Positions 55,296-63,574 of a DNA stretch of 63,717 nt are shown one piece after another. The notes under the pieces are model-generated. The model was given only the letters and a program-made list of their open reading frames with translations. It was not told the origin of the DNA and ran no database searches. The translations under genes were made by a program, and so were the position numbers. The stretch comes from Bartonella vinsonii subsp. vinsonii. GTDB lineage: Bacteria > Pseudomonadota > Alphaproteobacteria > Rhizobiales > Rhizobiaceae. Every line of letters begins with the position of its first letter. The first letter of the stretch is position 1. The stretch spans positions 493,662 to 557,378 of the forward strand of contig NZ_CADEAJ010000001.1 in the NCBI RefSeq assembly GCF_902825235.1. The letters are read 5' to 3'.

Positions 55296-55349
55296 AAAAC
55301 AAGCAGTGAAAAACCTATCGATGGGGTGATGATCTCCACTGCTTGTTTT
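55296..55349 (-). terminator. Terminator hairpin after the MbfA-like gene
   Basis: AAAACAAGCAGTG and CACTGCTTGTTTT form a 13-base stem with a 27-base loop, just past the stop of the minus-strand gene, with a T-rich 3' side. Confidence 0.55.
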
Positions 55350-55381
55350 GTACGGTAAATGCTTATTTTTCATAGTGTTTG

Positions 55382-56239
55382 TTAAATACTACCAATGAAG
55401 ATCCCTGTAGCAAAAACGAGTGCTCCACCAATGATAACCTGTAAAGATGCACGCCAAAAGGGAGTTGACATGAATTTGTTTTGGATCCAGACGATAGCCC
55501 ATAGTTCGAAAAAAACAATGATGAATGCAATGATTGTTGCAACATAAAAAGAGTTGATCAAATAAGGAAGGGCATGGCCTAATCCCCCCAGCGTTGTCAT
55601 AATGCCGCTAGCAAGGCCCCTTTTAAAGGGAGAACCACGACCGGATAATTTTCCATCATCGTGGGCTGCTTCTGTAAACCCCATCGAAAGACCCGCGCCA
55701 ATTGAAGCTGAAAGCCCTATCAAAAAGGTTTGATGCGTATCACCCGTTGCAAAAGCAGCAGCAAAAATGGGGGCAAGAGTAGAGACAGAGCCATCCATTA
55801 AACCTGCAAGACCAGGTTGAACCCACGTCAAAAGAAATTGTCTATGCGCTTTAGATGATTTTTTCATGCCTTTATTTGTGTTTGCTGCTGGTGTTTTTAC
55901 TGCTGTTCGAGGGGTTGCGCTGGCAGGCTTGCTTGCTAAAAGAGCTGGGTGGTTACAGAATGAACCTACCGCTCTCGCATGATTATTGCTGGCATAATGA
56001 TTATGTGCACGATTCTTACAGGAAAGGCAAAGAAGCTCCTTATAATTCTCAAGCTCGTGCATGCCCATGGCTGCGAAAATCGCTGCTTGCTTGGGAGAAT
56101 AAGATTGAAGAGCTTTTGCGTATTTTAAATAAAGCGAGGCATGTCTCTTTTTTGCTTTGAGCGTATGAATTATCATGTTTTGTGCTGAACGAAAGGACAG
56201 AGCTTTACGTTGTACAAATGAAAAAAACGATCTCAACAT
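55382..56239 (-). CDS. mbfA: MbfA-like VIT1-family iron transporter with eroded ferritin domain
   Basis: A 285-residue protein. The C-terminal 160 residues form a VIT1/CCC1-type transporter: LTWVQPGLAGLMDGSVSTLA, IFAAAFATGDTHQTFLIGLS, IGAGLSMGFTEAAHDDGKLS, and four to five membrane helices. The N-terminus (LYLKYAKALQSYSPKQAAIF, AAMGMHELENYKELLCLSCK) aligns with the erythrin/ferritin-like domain of MbfA, but a usual histidine ligand seems replaced by tyrosine and the domain is shortened. MbfA exports iron from rhizobial cells. An Irr-box-like site precedes it. Confidence 0.72.
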   Translation of the reverse strand: MLRSFFSFVQRKALSFRSAQNMIIHTLKAKKRHASLYLKYAKALQSYSPKQAAIFAAMGMHELENYKELLCLSCKNRAHNHYASNNHARAVGSFCNHPALLASKPASATPRTAVKTPAANTNKGMKKSSKAHRQFLLTWVQPGLAGLMDGSVSTLAPIFAAAFATGDTHQTFLIGLSASIGAGLSMGFTEAAHDDGKLSGRGSPFKRGLASGIMTTLGGLGHALPYLINSFYVATIIAFIIVFFELWAIVWIQNKFMSTPFWRASLQVIIGGALVFATGIFIGSI

Positions 56240-56255
56240 TTTCTGTTCCTTTGCA

Positions 56256-56272
56256 CTTTAGAATAATTCTAA
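56256..56272 (-). promoter_or_regulatory. Irr-box-like iron control element before the MbfA-like gene
   Basis: TTTAGAA-TAA-TTCTAAG, matching the rhizobial iron control element TTTAGAA-N3-TTCTAAA with one change. It lies about 17 bases upstream of the start codon. Established: Irr represses mbfA in Agrobacterium and Bradyrhizobium. Inference: the same holds here. Confidence 0.68.
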
Positions 56273-57210
56273 GATATAAGATAATAAAAATGAAAGTCAA
56301 TCCAAAATTTAAAAACTGAAAAATTGCAAAAAGGTTGCACTGAGAAAAAAGAATGCTGGGATGTTGGGAAAAGAAGAGTGTGGGTACCTAAAATTGGTGC
56401 GTAAAGAAAATAAAATGAGGCAGGAGAAGTGATAAAATGTGGTTCTCAAAAATGCTATTAATCGTGTTGGTTGTCCATATTGAGCTGATTATGCTCAGGA
56501 ATCGTGTCGAGGAATTAGGTTGGGGAGGTCGCTTTTCCTTTCTCGAAAGAGATTTATGAGAAGAAAATGAAACAGTTGCAGTGTCTCAATTCTATTGAGT
56601 TTATATTGGCATGCATGCAGATCTTCTTTGATTTTTAAAAATAACGTGTTTGTTATCCTCTAGACGTATGATGGATTATAGAGGAGATTGTTTGAGTAGA
56701 GAGATCATTTCATGATGATATTGATCCAACAATGATAAGAAGGTTTTTGTGATAGGTGCTGTGTGAGTGTCATAATTCACCGTAGAACAAAAGAGCTCAA
56801 TCACGTAACATTCATAAATTCTATCAACCTTTCGCATCAATTGCTTTATTTATTGATCTTACAATAAGAGTCATGACGCGTCCCATAAAACTTATAAGTA
56901 CGATAAAAAGTGTCTTGGTACTTCTGAGCACGAAATCGTTGCGAAATGATACTGTATCGTGCTGTTTTGCATCTAAATTTATATGATTACAGCAAGTTAA
57001 AATTGTAAAATGCTAGGAGACATGTTTCTCATTATGGTGATTTATGAATCCATTGCCAAATGCGTATTTTTAATCTGAAAAAAAGAGATCAACTTTTATT
57101 TGTTATCACGCATACAGGCAAAGAGTGCTTCATTTATAACATTTTACGTGTAGGAATATAGTTGAGGTTATGGTGAGATAAGGAAAAGTCAACAATATAC
57201 ATTGAATATA
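56273..57210. other. Intergenic stretch, no gene seen
   Basis: Almost 1 kb of AT-rich DNA between divergently placed genes. Only short frames occur; no repeat or RNA gene was recognised. Confidence 0.45.
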
Positions 57211-57248
57211 AAAAAGACATAAACTGTAATTCACATTACAGTTTATGT
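57211..57248 (-). terminator. Terminator after the small secreted protein
   Basis: ACATAAACTGTAAT-TCAC-ATTACAGTTTATGT is a perfect 14-base stem (57217-57248). On the minus strand it is followed by CTTTTTT. The stem is AT-rich but long. Confidence 0.72.
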
Positions 57249-57265
57249 TATTATATTAAACAAAC

Positions 57266-57559
57266 TCACTGATTAAAAGCATCAAACATTCTTTCATAAC
57301 CTAGATGAGTGGAGTTGAGCTTTCTCGTACATAAATACGCAAGATACACAATAAGGCCCAAAATTTCTGCCTCTATTCCTGTCAAATCTGATACCTTTAT
57401 AACACCTTTTTTAATACCCTTACTTTCTTCTGACATTATAGAAGTAAAACGAGCCTCTTGAGAAAGACTCTTCAAGGAATGCGCATGAGATCCTGAACTT
57501 TGGCAAAAGAAAAAGGCTATTATAACACTATATAACACAAAATTTTTAAATATTTTCAT
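57266..57559 (-). CDS. Small unknown secreted protein
   Basis: A 97-residue protein I do not recognise. The N-terminus (FVLYSVIIAFFFCQSSGSHA) is a signal peptide with likely cleavage at SHA or AHS. The mature part has a central hydrophobic segment (IEAEILGLIVYLAYLC) that may be a second membrane helix and an otherwise polar tail. The gene is isolated in AT-rich DNA, with its own terminator. It could be a small envelope protein or a pilin-like component; neither can be shown. Confidence 0.6.
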   Translation of the reverse strand: MKIFKNFVLYSVIIAFFFCQSSGSHAHSLKSLSQEARFTSIMSEESKGIKKGVIKVSDLTGIEAEILGLIVYLAYLCTRKLNSTHLGYERMFDAFNQ

Positions 57560-58781
57560 GATAGTTACCTAATTTAAAAACTTTAATTAAAGTAAGTTTT
57601 TCCATTTCACCCTCTAAACAGAAAAAAATACTGTGGCATCCTATGACGCATCTTTTCCTCTCTGTTTAAGGTGTTTTTAATACAAAAGACTCAACTACAC
57701 ATTTTGTATTATTACAACTCATTTCCATAGTTTATATATTTTGTCAACTACTTAATTTTTATTGTTAACTTGAATGACTAATCTATAAATTCTGCTTTTA
57801 AATGAGAAAGTATTTTAAATTACCTTATTGTTTTTATTGTATTTCTTGTGGTTTTTTTCTCACAAAACATCATTACAAGTACAGGTTATTATCGGATAAT
57901 TCTAAATATATAAAATGCTTTTTATAAAAATACATAATGTAATTTTAATGTGCTATAATTCTCTCTAAAATGCTTTGCATTATGGATACAATTTTTGAGA
58001 TATGTTGCTGTGTGGAGTCATAGTTTTATTTACTCTCGTAAAAGACTGTTCTTTAGAGTGGTGATCTACGGTTTTGGTTAAGTGTTCTATTTGTTCATCA
58101 GTTATAATTTGGTATGCAAACCGATATGATTGAGATGCTCTAAGAATTTTGTTGGCTCTCTCTCTCCCAAAATTGAACTGTTAAAGGATAGAGGAAGGTC
58201 TCTGTGTTGTTTTTGTCTTAAATATTGATGCTTATTGCTCTTTTCAAAAAGAGAGATTTTTTCAATTCGTATTGAGGGGAGTCAATGAGGAGATGGTGAG
58301 ATCACGTCTCTTTTGGTAGATTTTAGCATTTGAACACTTCAAGAGTTGTCGTGATCAAGAAGTTATACCATCTAGAGATTATAAAAATGGTATTTTAACC
58401 TTGAAAGGGTATTTCTATTGTATAACATCTTTTATGCGATGGTATCACGACTTTTTGTACAATGATTTTGTGCAATGATAATGGGGGGGGGTACATTACG
58501 GTCATTTTCATTAAAAAAATTTTACCGGATTAAGAGTATCAATAGCGTACTTTGTTCAACCAATTTATAGAGATTTCAAAAAAGAATAAGGGTAGAGAAT
58601 AAAGATCAAAGATATCCTTGAAGAACTTGCAAGGCGTCGCTAAAAAACTTCTTAAAAGAACAGTAAAAATGACGAAAGGAGTGGTTGCCCACTCCTTCGT
58701 TCCTATCTCCCCTTTCGGGGAAGCGGTCATCATTTCTAATGCCGTATATGCCGTTATATATACGCTTATTCTTTTAAAGAG
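57560..58781. other. Intergenic stretch, no gene assigned
   Basis: About 1.2 kb, very AT-rich to 58000. It contains a nine-G run (58493-58501) and a GGAGTGG...CCACTCC hairpin near 58680. A 71-codon plus-strand frame from a TTG at 58618 overlaps the end of the PemK-like gene and is not called. Confidence 0.4.
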
Positions 58782-59306
58782 TCAATGGTGTAAATGCGGT
58801 AAATGTTTGAGCATTAGAGCTACAACTTTATGAAAATCTTCGCTGGATAATCTTGGAATGGTACGTGAGCAGCTTAAACGACTTACAGAAACTGTTGTGA
58901 CATAATTGCAGATAATCCATGCTTTTTTATTCTCTATGGGAGATCGTATTGGATACGCAGCGGGATTATTGGGTTGTGATTTCGTTGAAAAAGGCAAAAC
59001 TGTCACATTCCCATATAATTTGGCATTCTTAGAAAGCACTAAAACAGGCCGCTTTTTCCAAAATTCAGGGAGTATCGAATCATGAGGAAAATCGCACCAA
59101 AAAACTTGCCTGATGCGTGGTGCCGATTTAAGACGTGGTTTTATATGAGGTGGTTTTTTGTAAGGAGCATTTAAATCTCTTTCTCTTATATGCTCGCGCC
59201 ATGCATTATGATCATGTTCCATCATAACACATGGTTCTTCAAGTTTGGTTATATCTAAGGAAATAGGTGAAAGGGGAGAAGGCGTTGTATTCTTATCTTC
59301 AGCCAT
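58782..59306 (-). CDS. PemK/MazF-like toxin with N-terminal extension
   Basis: A 174-residue protein. Residues about 66-165 fit the PemK/MazF fold: RQVFWCDFPHDSILPEFWKK, RPVLVLSKNAKLYGNVTVLP, then FSTKSQPNN, WIICNYVTTVSVSRLSC and LSSEDFHKVVALMLKHL. Such proteins are mRNA-cleaving toxins. The first 65 residues are polar and proline-rich and not part of the fold. No antitoxin gene is apparent upstream or downstream, so the protein is an orphan, possibly with the antitoxin function in its own N-terminus or lost. Confidence 0.72.
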   Translation of the reverse strand: MAEDKNTTPSPLSPISLDITKLEEPCVMMEHDHNAWREHIRERDLNAPYKKPPHIKPRLKSAPRIRQVFWCDFPHDSILPEFWKKRPVLVLSKNAKLYGNVTVLPFSTKSQPNNPAAYPIRSPIENKKAWIICNYVTTVSVSRLSCSRTIPRLSSEDFHKVVALMLKHLPHLHH

Positions 59307-59549
59307 GGCAGACCATTTATATTTATCGGTCCCCTCACTTGTTGTCTTATAGCTTTTCTATTGCGGGTTTGTATCAAAATGTTTTTAATAAGTATAGGGA
59401 GGCAAAATCATAAAATGCATGCATTTGCTCTTTTTGTTTTTATAGATCTGCGCTTGGAAAACGAGGTTTGTGTCAGGCGAGGGTGCTGGTGCTGGGAGAA
59501 GGGTATTTAGGGGTATGGGTGTGCTGCGGTTTCACTCTGTCTTTTGCCT

Positions 59550-60122
59550 TTATAGTTTTTTATAACTGAGAAGCCCTTTTGAAGCGATATAAAAACTGAC
59601 AAGCATGTAAAACAAACTCGCAACAGCATTCCAACCGGCAAATGAAAGAAAAAGAAAGTGCATGGGCGCTTCAGAACAAGAGGGAGGATGGATATTGTTC
59701 AATCGATTGAACAATTGATTAACGTCCGTTGTTCTTCTTATTGCTCCTACACCGCAACTGGAAGGAGCTGGCCAAAAACCATATTCAACACCCGCATGAT
59801 ACACCGCTAAAACAAGACTGATGCTCATGAGAACAAAAACACACCAAAATAAAAGTTGTACCCAAGAAAACATGCGGGAAGATTGTGCTCCAAAACCTGC
59901 TAAAATCAAAAAGGGGAGTGCGCCATAATAGGGCAAACGTTCCATGAGGCATAAATCACAGGGAAGATAGCCTCCAATATGTTCAAAATAAAGCGCTAGG
60001 ATAATTGTAGCAGAAAGGCAAAAAGCGAGAAAAAAAGCCCATAAAGCTAGCTCTTTTCTGCTTGGTTCAAGATGAAGATGCTTGTTCAAAAGAGTAGGAT
60101 GAGAAGAAAAAATGTGTGTCAT
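59550..60122 (-). CDS. dsbB: DsbB-like disulfide bond formation protein
   Basis: A 190-residue inner membrane protein with four helices. Two periplasmic loops carry cysteine pairs: Cys55 and Cys58 in LPCDLC, and Cys123 and Cys149 in SSCGVG and PPSCSEA. This is the DsbB arrangement, passing electrons from DsbA to quinone. The typical CxLCxxER string (CDLCLMER) is present. It follows the DedA-family gene on the same strand at 12 bases, so the two are cotranscribed. Confidence 0.9.
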   Translation of the reverse strand: MTHIFSSHPTLLNKHLHLEPSRKELALWAFFLAFCLSATIILALYFEHIGGYLPCDLCLMERLPYYGALPFLILAGFGAQSSRMFSWVQLLFWCVFVLMSISLVLAVYHAGVEYGFWPAPSSCGVGAIRRTTDVNQLFNRLNNIHPPSCSEAPMHFLFLSFAGWNAVASLFYMLVSFYIASKGLLSYKKL

Positions 60123-60134
60123 TGAGCGTGTTCC

Positions 60135-60755
60135 TTAAAATAAAAGGTGCTTGTTCACAAAAGCTATAAAAACCCCATAGACCGAGAGGAGAGTAACACA
60201 ACCAATGAAAACAATCCATTTGAAATGTCGGACCAGAAAATTCATTGCTTGTTGTCCAAAACGCTGAATGAGCCATGCGAGAAGATAAAAACGAGCGCCA
60301 CGAGCAAAAATACAGGTAAGAATGAAAATTTCAAGATGCACACCTATAACACCTGCCAAAATCGTGACAATCTTGATAGGAGGTAGGTGTAAAAAACCTG
60401 AAGTAATGAGCAAAATGATAAGAAATTGCAGTGTTGCACTGTTTTGTAGCGCTTGAAAATTTTCAATTTGACCATAAAACTCCAAAATCGGTTTGGCAAG
60501 TGTGTCATAGGCAAAGTGTCCAATAAACCAACCAGCAATCCCCCCTAAAACAGAACATACAGTTGCAATAAAGGCATAACGATAAGCTCGTTTTTGATGG
60601 ATAAGGAGCATTGGAATATACAAAATATCTATGGGAATTGGGAAAACAGAACTTTCAATAAAGGCAATGAACCCAAGCCAATGGGGTGCTGTACGCCGAT
60701 TTGCTAAAGAAATCGTCCAAAGCTTTAGTCTGTTCAATATCATGAGGGCTTTCAT
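60135..60755 (-). CDS. DedA/YqaA-family membrane protein
   Basis: A 206-residue membrane protein. Conserved segments are HWLGFIAFIESSVFPIPIDI, LYIPMLLIHQKRAYRYAFIA, TVCSVLGGIAGWFIGHFAYD and LLITSGFLHLPPIKIVTILA, characteristic of the YqaA branch of the DedA family. DedA proteins act in lipid transport and membrane homeostasis. The frame is open 18 codons further upstream; AGAG before ATG 60755 favours the shorter start. A rearranged inverted fragment lies at 61726. Confidence 0.85.
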   Translation of the reverse strand: MKALMILNRLKLWTISLANRRTAPHWLGFIAFIESSVFPIPIDILYIPMLLIHQKRAYRYAFIATVCSVLGGIAGWFIGHFAYDTLAKPILEFYGQIENFQALQNSATLQFLIILLITSGFLHLPPIKIVTILAGVIGVHLEIFILTCIFARGARFYLLAWLIQRFGQQAMNFLVRHFKWIVFIGCVTLLSVYGVFIAFVNKHLLF

Positions 60756-60952
60756 ATCTCTAAGAGGTAAAGACTTTACAAATGATACTCCAAAAATGAA
60801 GTGGGGCAAATACTCCCCAAAATGAATGGAATAAAAATAATACGAATTCTTAAAAAAACAGAAGTCTAGTGTTGACGAATCTGTTTCTCTTCATATAGAG
60901 CAAAGAGATAATGGGAAAGTCTGTTCTTTATGACAGTCCTGTATAACAGTGT

Positions 60953-61037
60953 GCGGGTGTGGTGGAACTGGTAGACGCGCCAGACTCAAAATCTGGTTCC
61001 GAAAGGAGTGTCGGTTCGAGTCCGACCACCCGCACCA
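60953..61037 (+). tRNA. tRNA-Leu (anticodon CAA)
   Basis: Eighty-five bases with a 7-pair acceptor stem GCGGGTG/CACCCGC, an encoded CCA, the anticodon stem CCAGA/TCTGG with loop CTCAAAA (anticodon CAA), a long variable arm (TTCCGAAAGGAGTG) typical of leucine tRNAs, and the T-loop GGTTCGAGTCC. It reads UUG codons. Confidence 0.97.
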
Positions 61038-61725
61038 CTTTATGTTATCCTTTATTTTCAGGTGATACTTCTTTGTTGTGTGAGATATTGTCCTTCAGAG
61101 TGGTAATATAAGATCCTCTTCACGTATAAAACACTCTTCATGCAATATTAAAAAAAACAATGCCGTTTTGTGTGATTTCAGTTTCCTTTTGCATCAACAA
61201 AAGAGAGAAATAGAAAGAAATGTGCGTTTGAAGGAATATTCCATGAGGTGTATTTAGGGAAATCTTTCCCCAGCTTATCGAGGGATCGTATTTCGTAGTG
61301 AGCAGCTGTTCCCCCTTGAAAAAATCATTCTGTTACCGAATTGTTGGTGTTTTAAGAAACTTTATCTTTTAAGGAAAAGAGGGGCCCAAAAATCACCAAA
61401 TTAAAAAAATTGACCGCTTTATGTAAAGGAAGCTCTTTTTGGCCGGTGAAGCTGTGATTGATGCAAAATTGCACTAAGTTTTTTTCAAATGATACGGGCA
61501 AAAGAGAGGGAACTTGAGAGTTTAACATATCATTCTTGTGACGTTTTCGAAGTTTATGAGAATTGTTACTCTCCGTTTATGAAGATTTTTGCAAAAGGTG
61601 AGGAGATGGGAGAGCAAAACAATATCAACATCATTTTTTGAAAATTATCAAAGCTCTTCTTGCGCATCAAGGGGCGGTTTTGACGCCCAAAATGTTTAAA
61701 AAAAATGGATTTTTTAAAAAACAAT
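61038..61725. other. Intergenic stretch after tRNA-Leu, no gene seen
   Basis: About 690 bases with only short frames. No attachment-site duplication of the tRNA 3' end was noticed. Confidence 0.4.
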
Positions 61726-61881
61726 ATGCTCCTTATCCATCCCAAGCGGGCTTATTGTCATGCCTTTATTGCAACTGTATGTTCTGTTTTAGGGGGGATT
61801 GCTGGTTGGTTTATTGCCTTTATTGAAAGTTCTGTTTTCCCAATTCCGATAGATGTTTTGTATATTCCAATGCTCCTTTGA
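61726..61881 (+). pseudogene. Inverted, circularly permuted fragment of the DedA-family gene
   Basis: The frame reads MLLIHPKRAYCHAFIATVCS, VLGGIAGWF, then IAFIESSVFPIPIDVLYIPM and LL before a stop. In the intact gene the order is IAFIESSVFPIPIDILYIPM LLIHQKRAYRYAFIATVCSV LGGIAGWF. The two halves are therefore swapped, as after a tandem duplication followed by loss of both ends, and the whole lies on the opposite strand about 1 kb away. Confidence 0.85.
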
Positions 61882-61943
61882 TCAGTATATCATATCTATG
61901 CCAAATATATCTTGACAAGTTTTAAATAGCATATTGTTCACTT

Positions 61944-62048
61944 CAATCGCACAATCGCACAATCGCACAATCGCACAATCGCACAATCGCACAATCGCAC
62001 AATCGCACAATCGCACAATCGCACAATCGCACAATCGCACAATCGCAC
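61944..62048. repeat. 8-bp tandem repeat, 13 copies
   Basis: CAATCGCA repeated thirteen times without error. The unit is not a multiple of three, so any reading frame across it shifts with copy number. It lies between the DedA relic and the porin terminator. Confidence 0.95.
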
Positions 62049-62148
62049 AAATTTATTTGCGGATTTTATTGATGAGCTCTTCTTCCCCCGCTATGATTGC
62101 TGCCATGAAAGCAGTTTTTACGGTATAACTTTTACAGCAAACAAAGTA

Positions 62149-62171
62149 AAACCCCGCCTGAGGCGGGGTTT
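62149..62171. terminator. Terminator of the Hbp-like porin gene
   Basis: AAACCCCGCC-TGA-GGCGGGGTTT, a perfect 10-base GC-rich stem, with T-runs on both sides (TTTTACTTTG on the minus strand, TTTCTT on the plus). It lies 38 bases past the stop of the minus-strand porin gene. Confidence 0.88.
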
Positions 62172-62208
62172 CTTAGCCGTTTTCTTTTGTTTTTAATCTT
62201 GCAATAAA

Positions 62209-63078
62209 TTAGAATTTATAAGCTAAACCAACACGGAAATTATTAATCTTGGAGCTTATTTCAAGCTTATCATCTGCAAATTTCTTTTTAGCAAAATCAG
62301 AATAACGATATTCTGCACGCATGATAAGATTATCTGTCATTGCAAAATCAAGTCCACCACCCACTGTATAGCCAATCATGGTTTGTGTTTCATCAAACAC
62401 CTTGCCAGAAGCAAATATAAAAGATGGATCTTCCTCTGATTTGGACAAAATTGACATGCTATATTGCATCTTTCCATAGGCTATACCAGCAGCAATATAG
62501 GGCATCACACGATTTGAAGCAAAACCAATACGTACACGTGTTGCACCAGACCACTGTTCTTTTAAAGTAACGCTGCTTTGAACAATGTCGCCAACATTGG
62601 GGATTGTTTCATCATCAGCTCCAGGTCTGTTAATAGGAAGTCCAGCTTCTTTAAGAACAGCGTTAATAGAGTCTAACGCATCGTCATCTGAAATTTCTTC
62701 TTCGTCACCCGTTTGGGTGTTTTTCTTTCCAGACCAAGTGAGATCCGTATCAACACCGAAAATAAAATTATCTCCAAGATCAATATTAGAACCCGCATAA
62801 AGACCTGCACCAAATCCTGATGGTTTGGGAGATAAGCTTTTCTCAACCCAAGCCCATTTCCCCGTTGTCGCATCTTGAGAATAATTTAAAGAGTTTTTAC
62901 TTGAAAAACCACTAATGTGTCCTCCAAGATAAAGACCGGTCCAAGAAAAAGGCGGAGCAACAAGAGTGGGTGAAACACGCGGCTCTGGTTGTTGAAGAAC
63001 CACGGTATCCGCTGCTTGCACGGCTGAAGTCGCCATTAAAGTGAAAATTGATATTGTTGTTAAAATTTTTGTTTTCAT
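62209..63078 (-). CDS. Outer membrane beta-barrel of the Omp25/hemin-binding (Hbp) family
   Basis: A 289-residue outer membrane protein. Signal peptide MKTKILTTISIFTLMATSAV with QAAD cleavage; the mature start (SWTGLYLGGHISGFSSKNSL) is the Omp25/31 family signature. The rest alternates beta strands (GFGAGLYAGSNIDLGDNFIF, VRIGFASNRVMPYIAAGIAY, TMIGYTVGGGLDFAMTDNLI) and ends in YRYSDF..NNFRVGLAYKF with a terminal phenylalanine, as usual for barrels. Bartonella Hbp proteins bind hemin at the surface and include HbpA/Pap31. A loop near residues 120-160 (GDEEEISDDDALDS) is strongly acidic. The frame extends 20 codons upstream; AGAGGGA before ATG 63078 fixes the start. Confidence 0.85.
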   Translation of the reverse strand: MKTKILTTISIFTLMATSAVQAADTVVLQQPEPRVSPTLVAPPFSWTGLYLGGHISGFSSKNSLNYSQDATTGKWAWVEKSLSPKPSGFGAGLYAGSNIDLGDNFIFGVDTDLTWSGKKNTQTGDEEEISDDDALDSINAVLKEAGLPINRPGADDETIPNVGDIVQSSVTLKEQWSGATRVRIGFASNRVMPYIAAGIAYGKMQYSMSILSKSEEDPSFIFASGKVFDETQTMIGYTVGGGLDFAMTDNLIMRAEYRYSDFAKKKFADDKLEISSKINNFRVGLAYKF

Positions 63079-63301
63079 AAAAATCCCTCTATATCTAAAC
63101 ACATAATGTATTATATATACCGAAGTTAAAAAATCCATAATTAATATTATTATAGAAAAATAAAATATTATAAAAGCTTATTTTTTAGCATCGTTAACCA
63201 CAAATGAGACCATTGAACTCTTTAAGCATGTTCATTTCACTTAACTTTCTCCTCGTTCCTCCTATTTTAAGCATCAGAGATAAGATTTTGTGGATAAGTT
63301 T

Positions 63302-63520
63302 TTAGTGTTTTGAAAACCACTGTTTTAAATGTGCATAGATATTATCTATTGCCTCTATAAGGCGAGAAAAATCGAGGATAAGCAAAAAGAGAAAAAAGGC
63401 TATCCATTTCATAAAGCGAGACATCATTTTCACACTTTGATAGGTAAATATCATTTCTTGAAGCATCTCTTTTTCGGCTTCTGTAAGTTCGGTGTTTTTT
63501 TTTGTGGTTTTTCTAGCCAT
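63302..63520 (-). CDS. Small unknown membrane protein
   Basis: A 72-residue protein: a charged helical N-terminus (MARKTTKKNTELTEAEKEML), one membrane helix (FMKWIAFFLFLLILDF) and a short basic tail (HLKQWFSKH). I do not recognise the family. The frame is open eight codons upstream; ATG 63520 lies at the usual distance from a weak ribosome site. It follows the dnaB fragment on the same strand. Confidence 0.5.
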   Translation of the reverse strand: MARKTTKKNTELTEAEKEMLQEMIFTYQSVKMMSRFMKWIAFFLFLLILDFSRLIEAIDNIYAHLKQWFSKH

Positions 63521-63574
63521 GTTTCCACCCACACAAGCGTTCACCTTGTCTATTATGTTTTAAGAGATCTCTTG

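Noticed and set aside
58675..58702. GGAGTGG/CCACTCC hairpin considered as a terminator for the PemK-like gene
   Set aside because: Stem is short and imperfect and no T-run follows on the minus strand.
58618..58833. 71-codon plus-strand frame with a hydrophobic middle, opposite the PemK-like gene end
   Set aside because: Starts with TTG, lacks a ribosome site, and its end is antisense to the toxin gene. A small hydrophobic peptide cannot be excluded.
61934..62128. 64-codon frame with SHNRTIAQ repeats
   Set aside because: It is the 8-bp repeat read through; no ribosome site and no conserved end.
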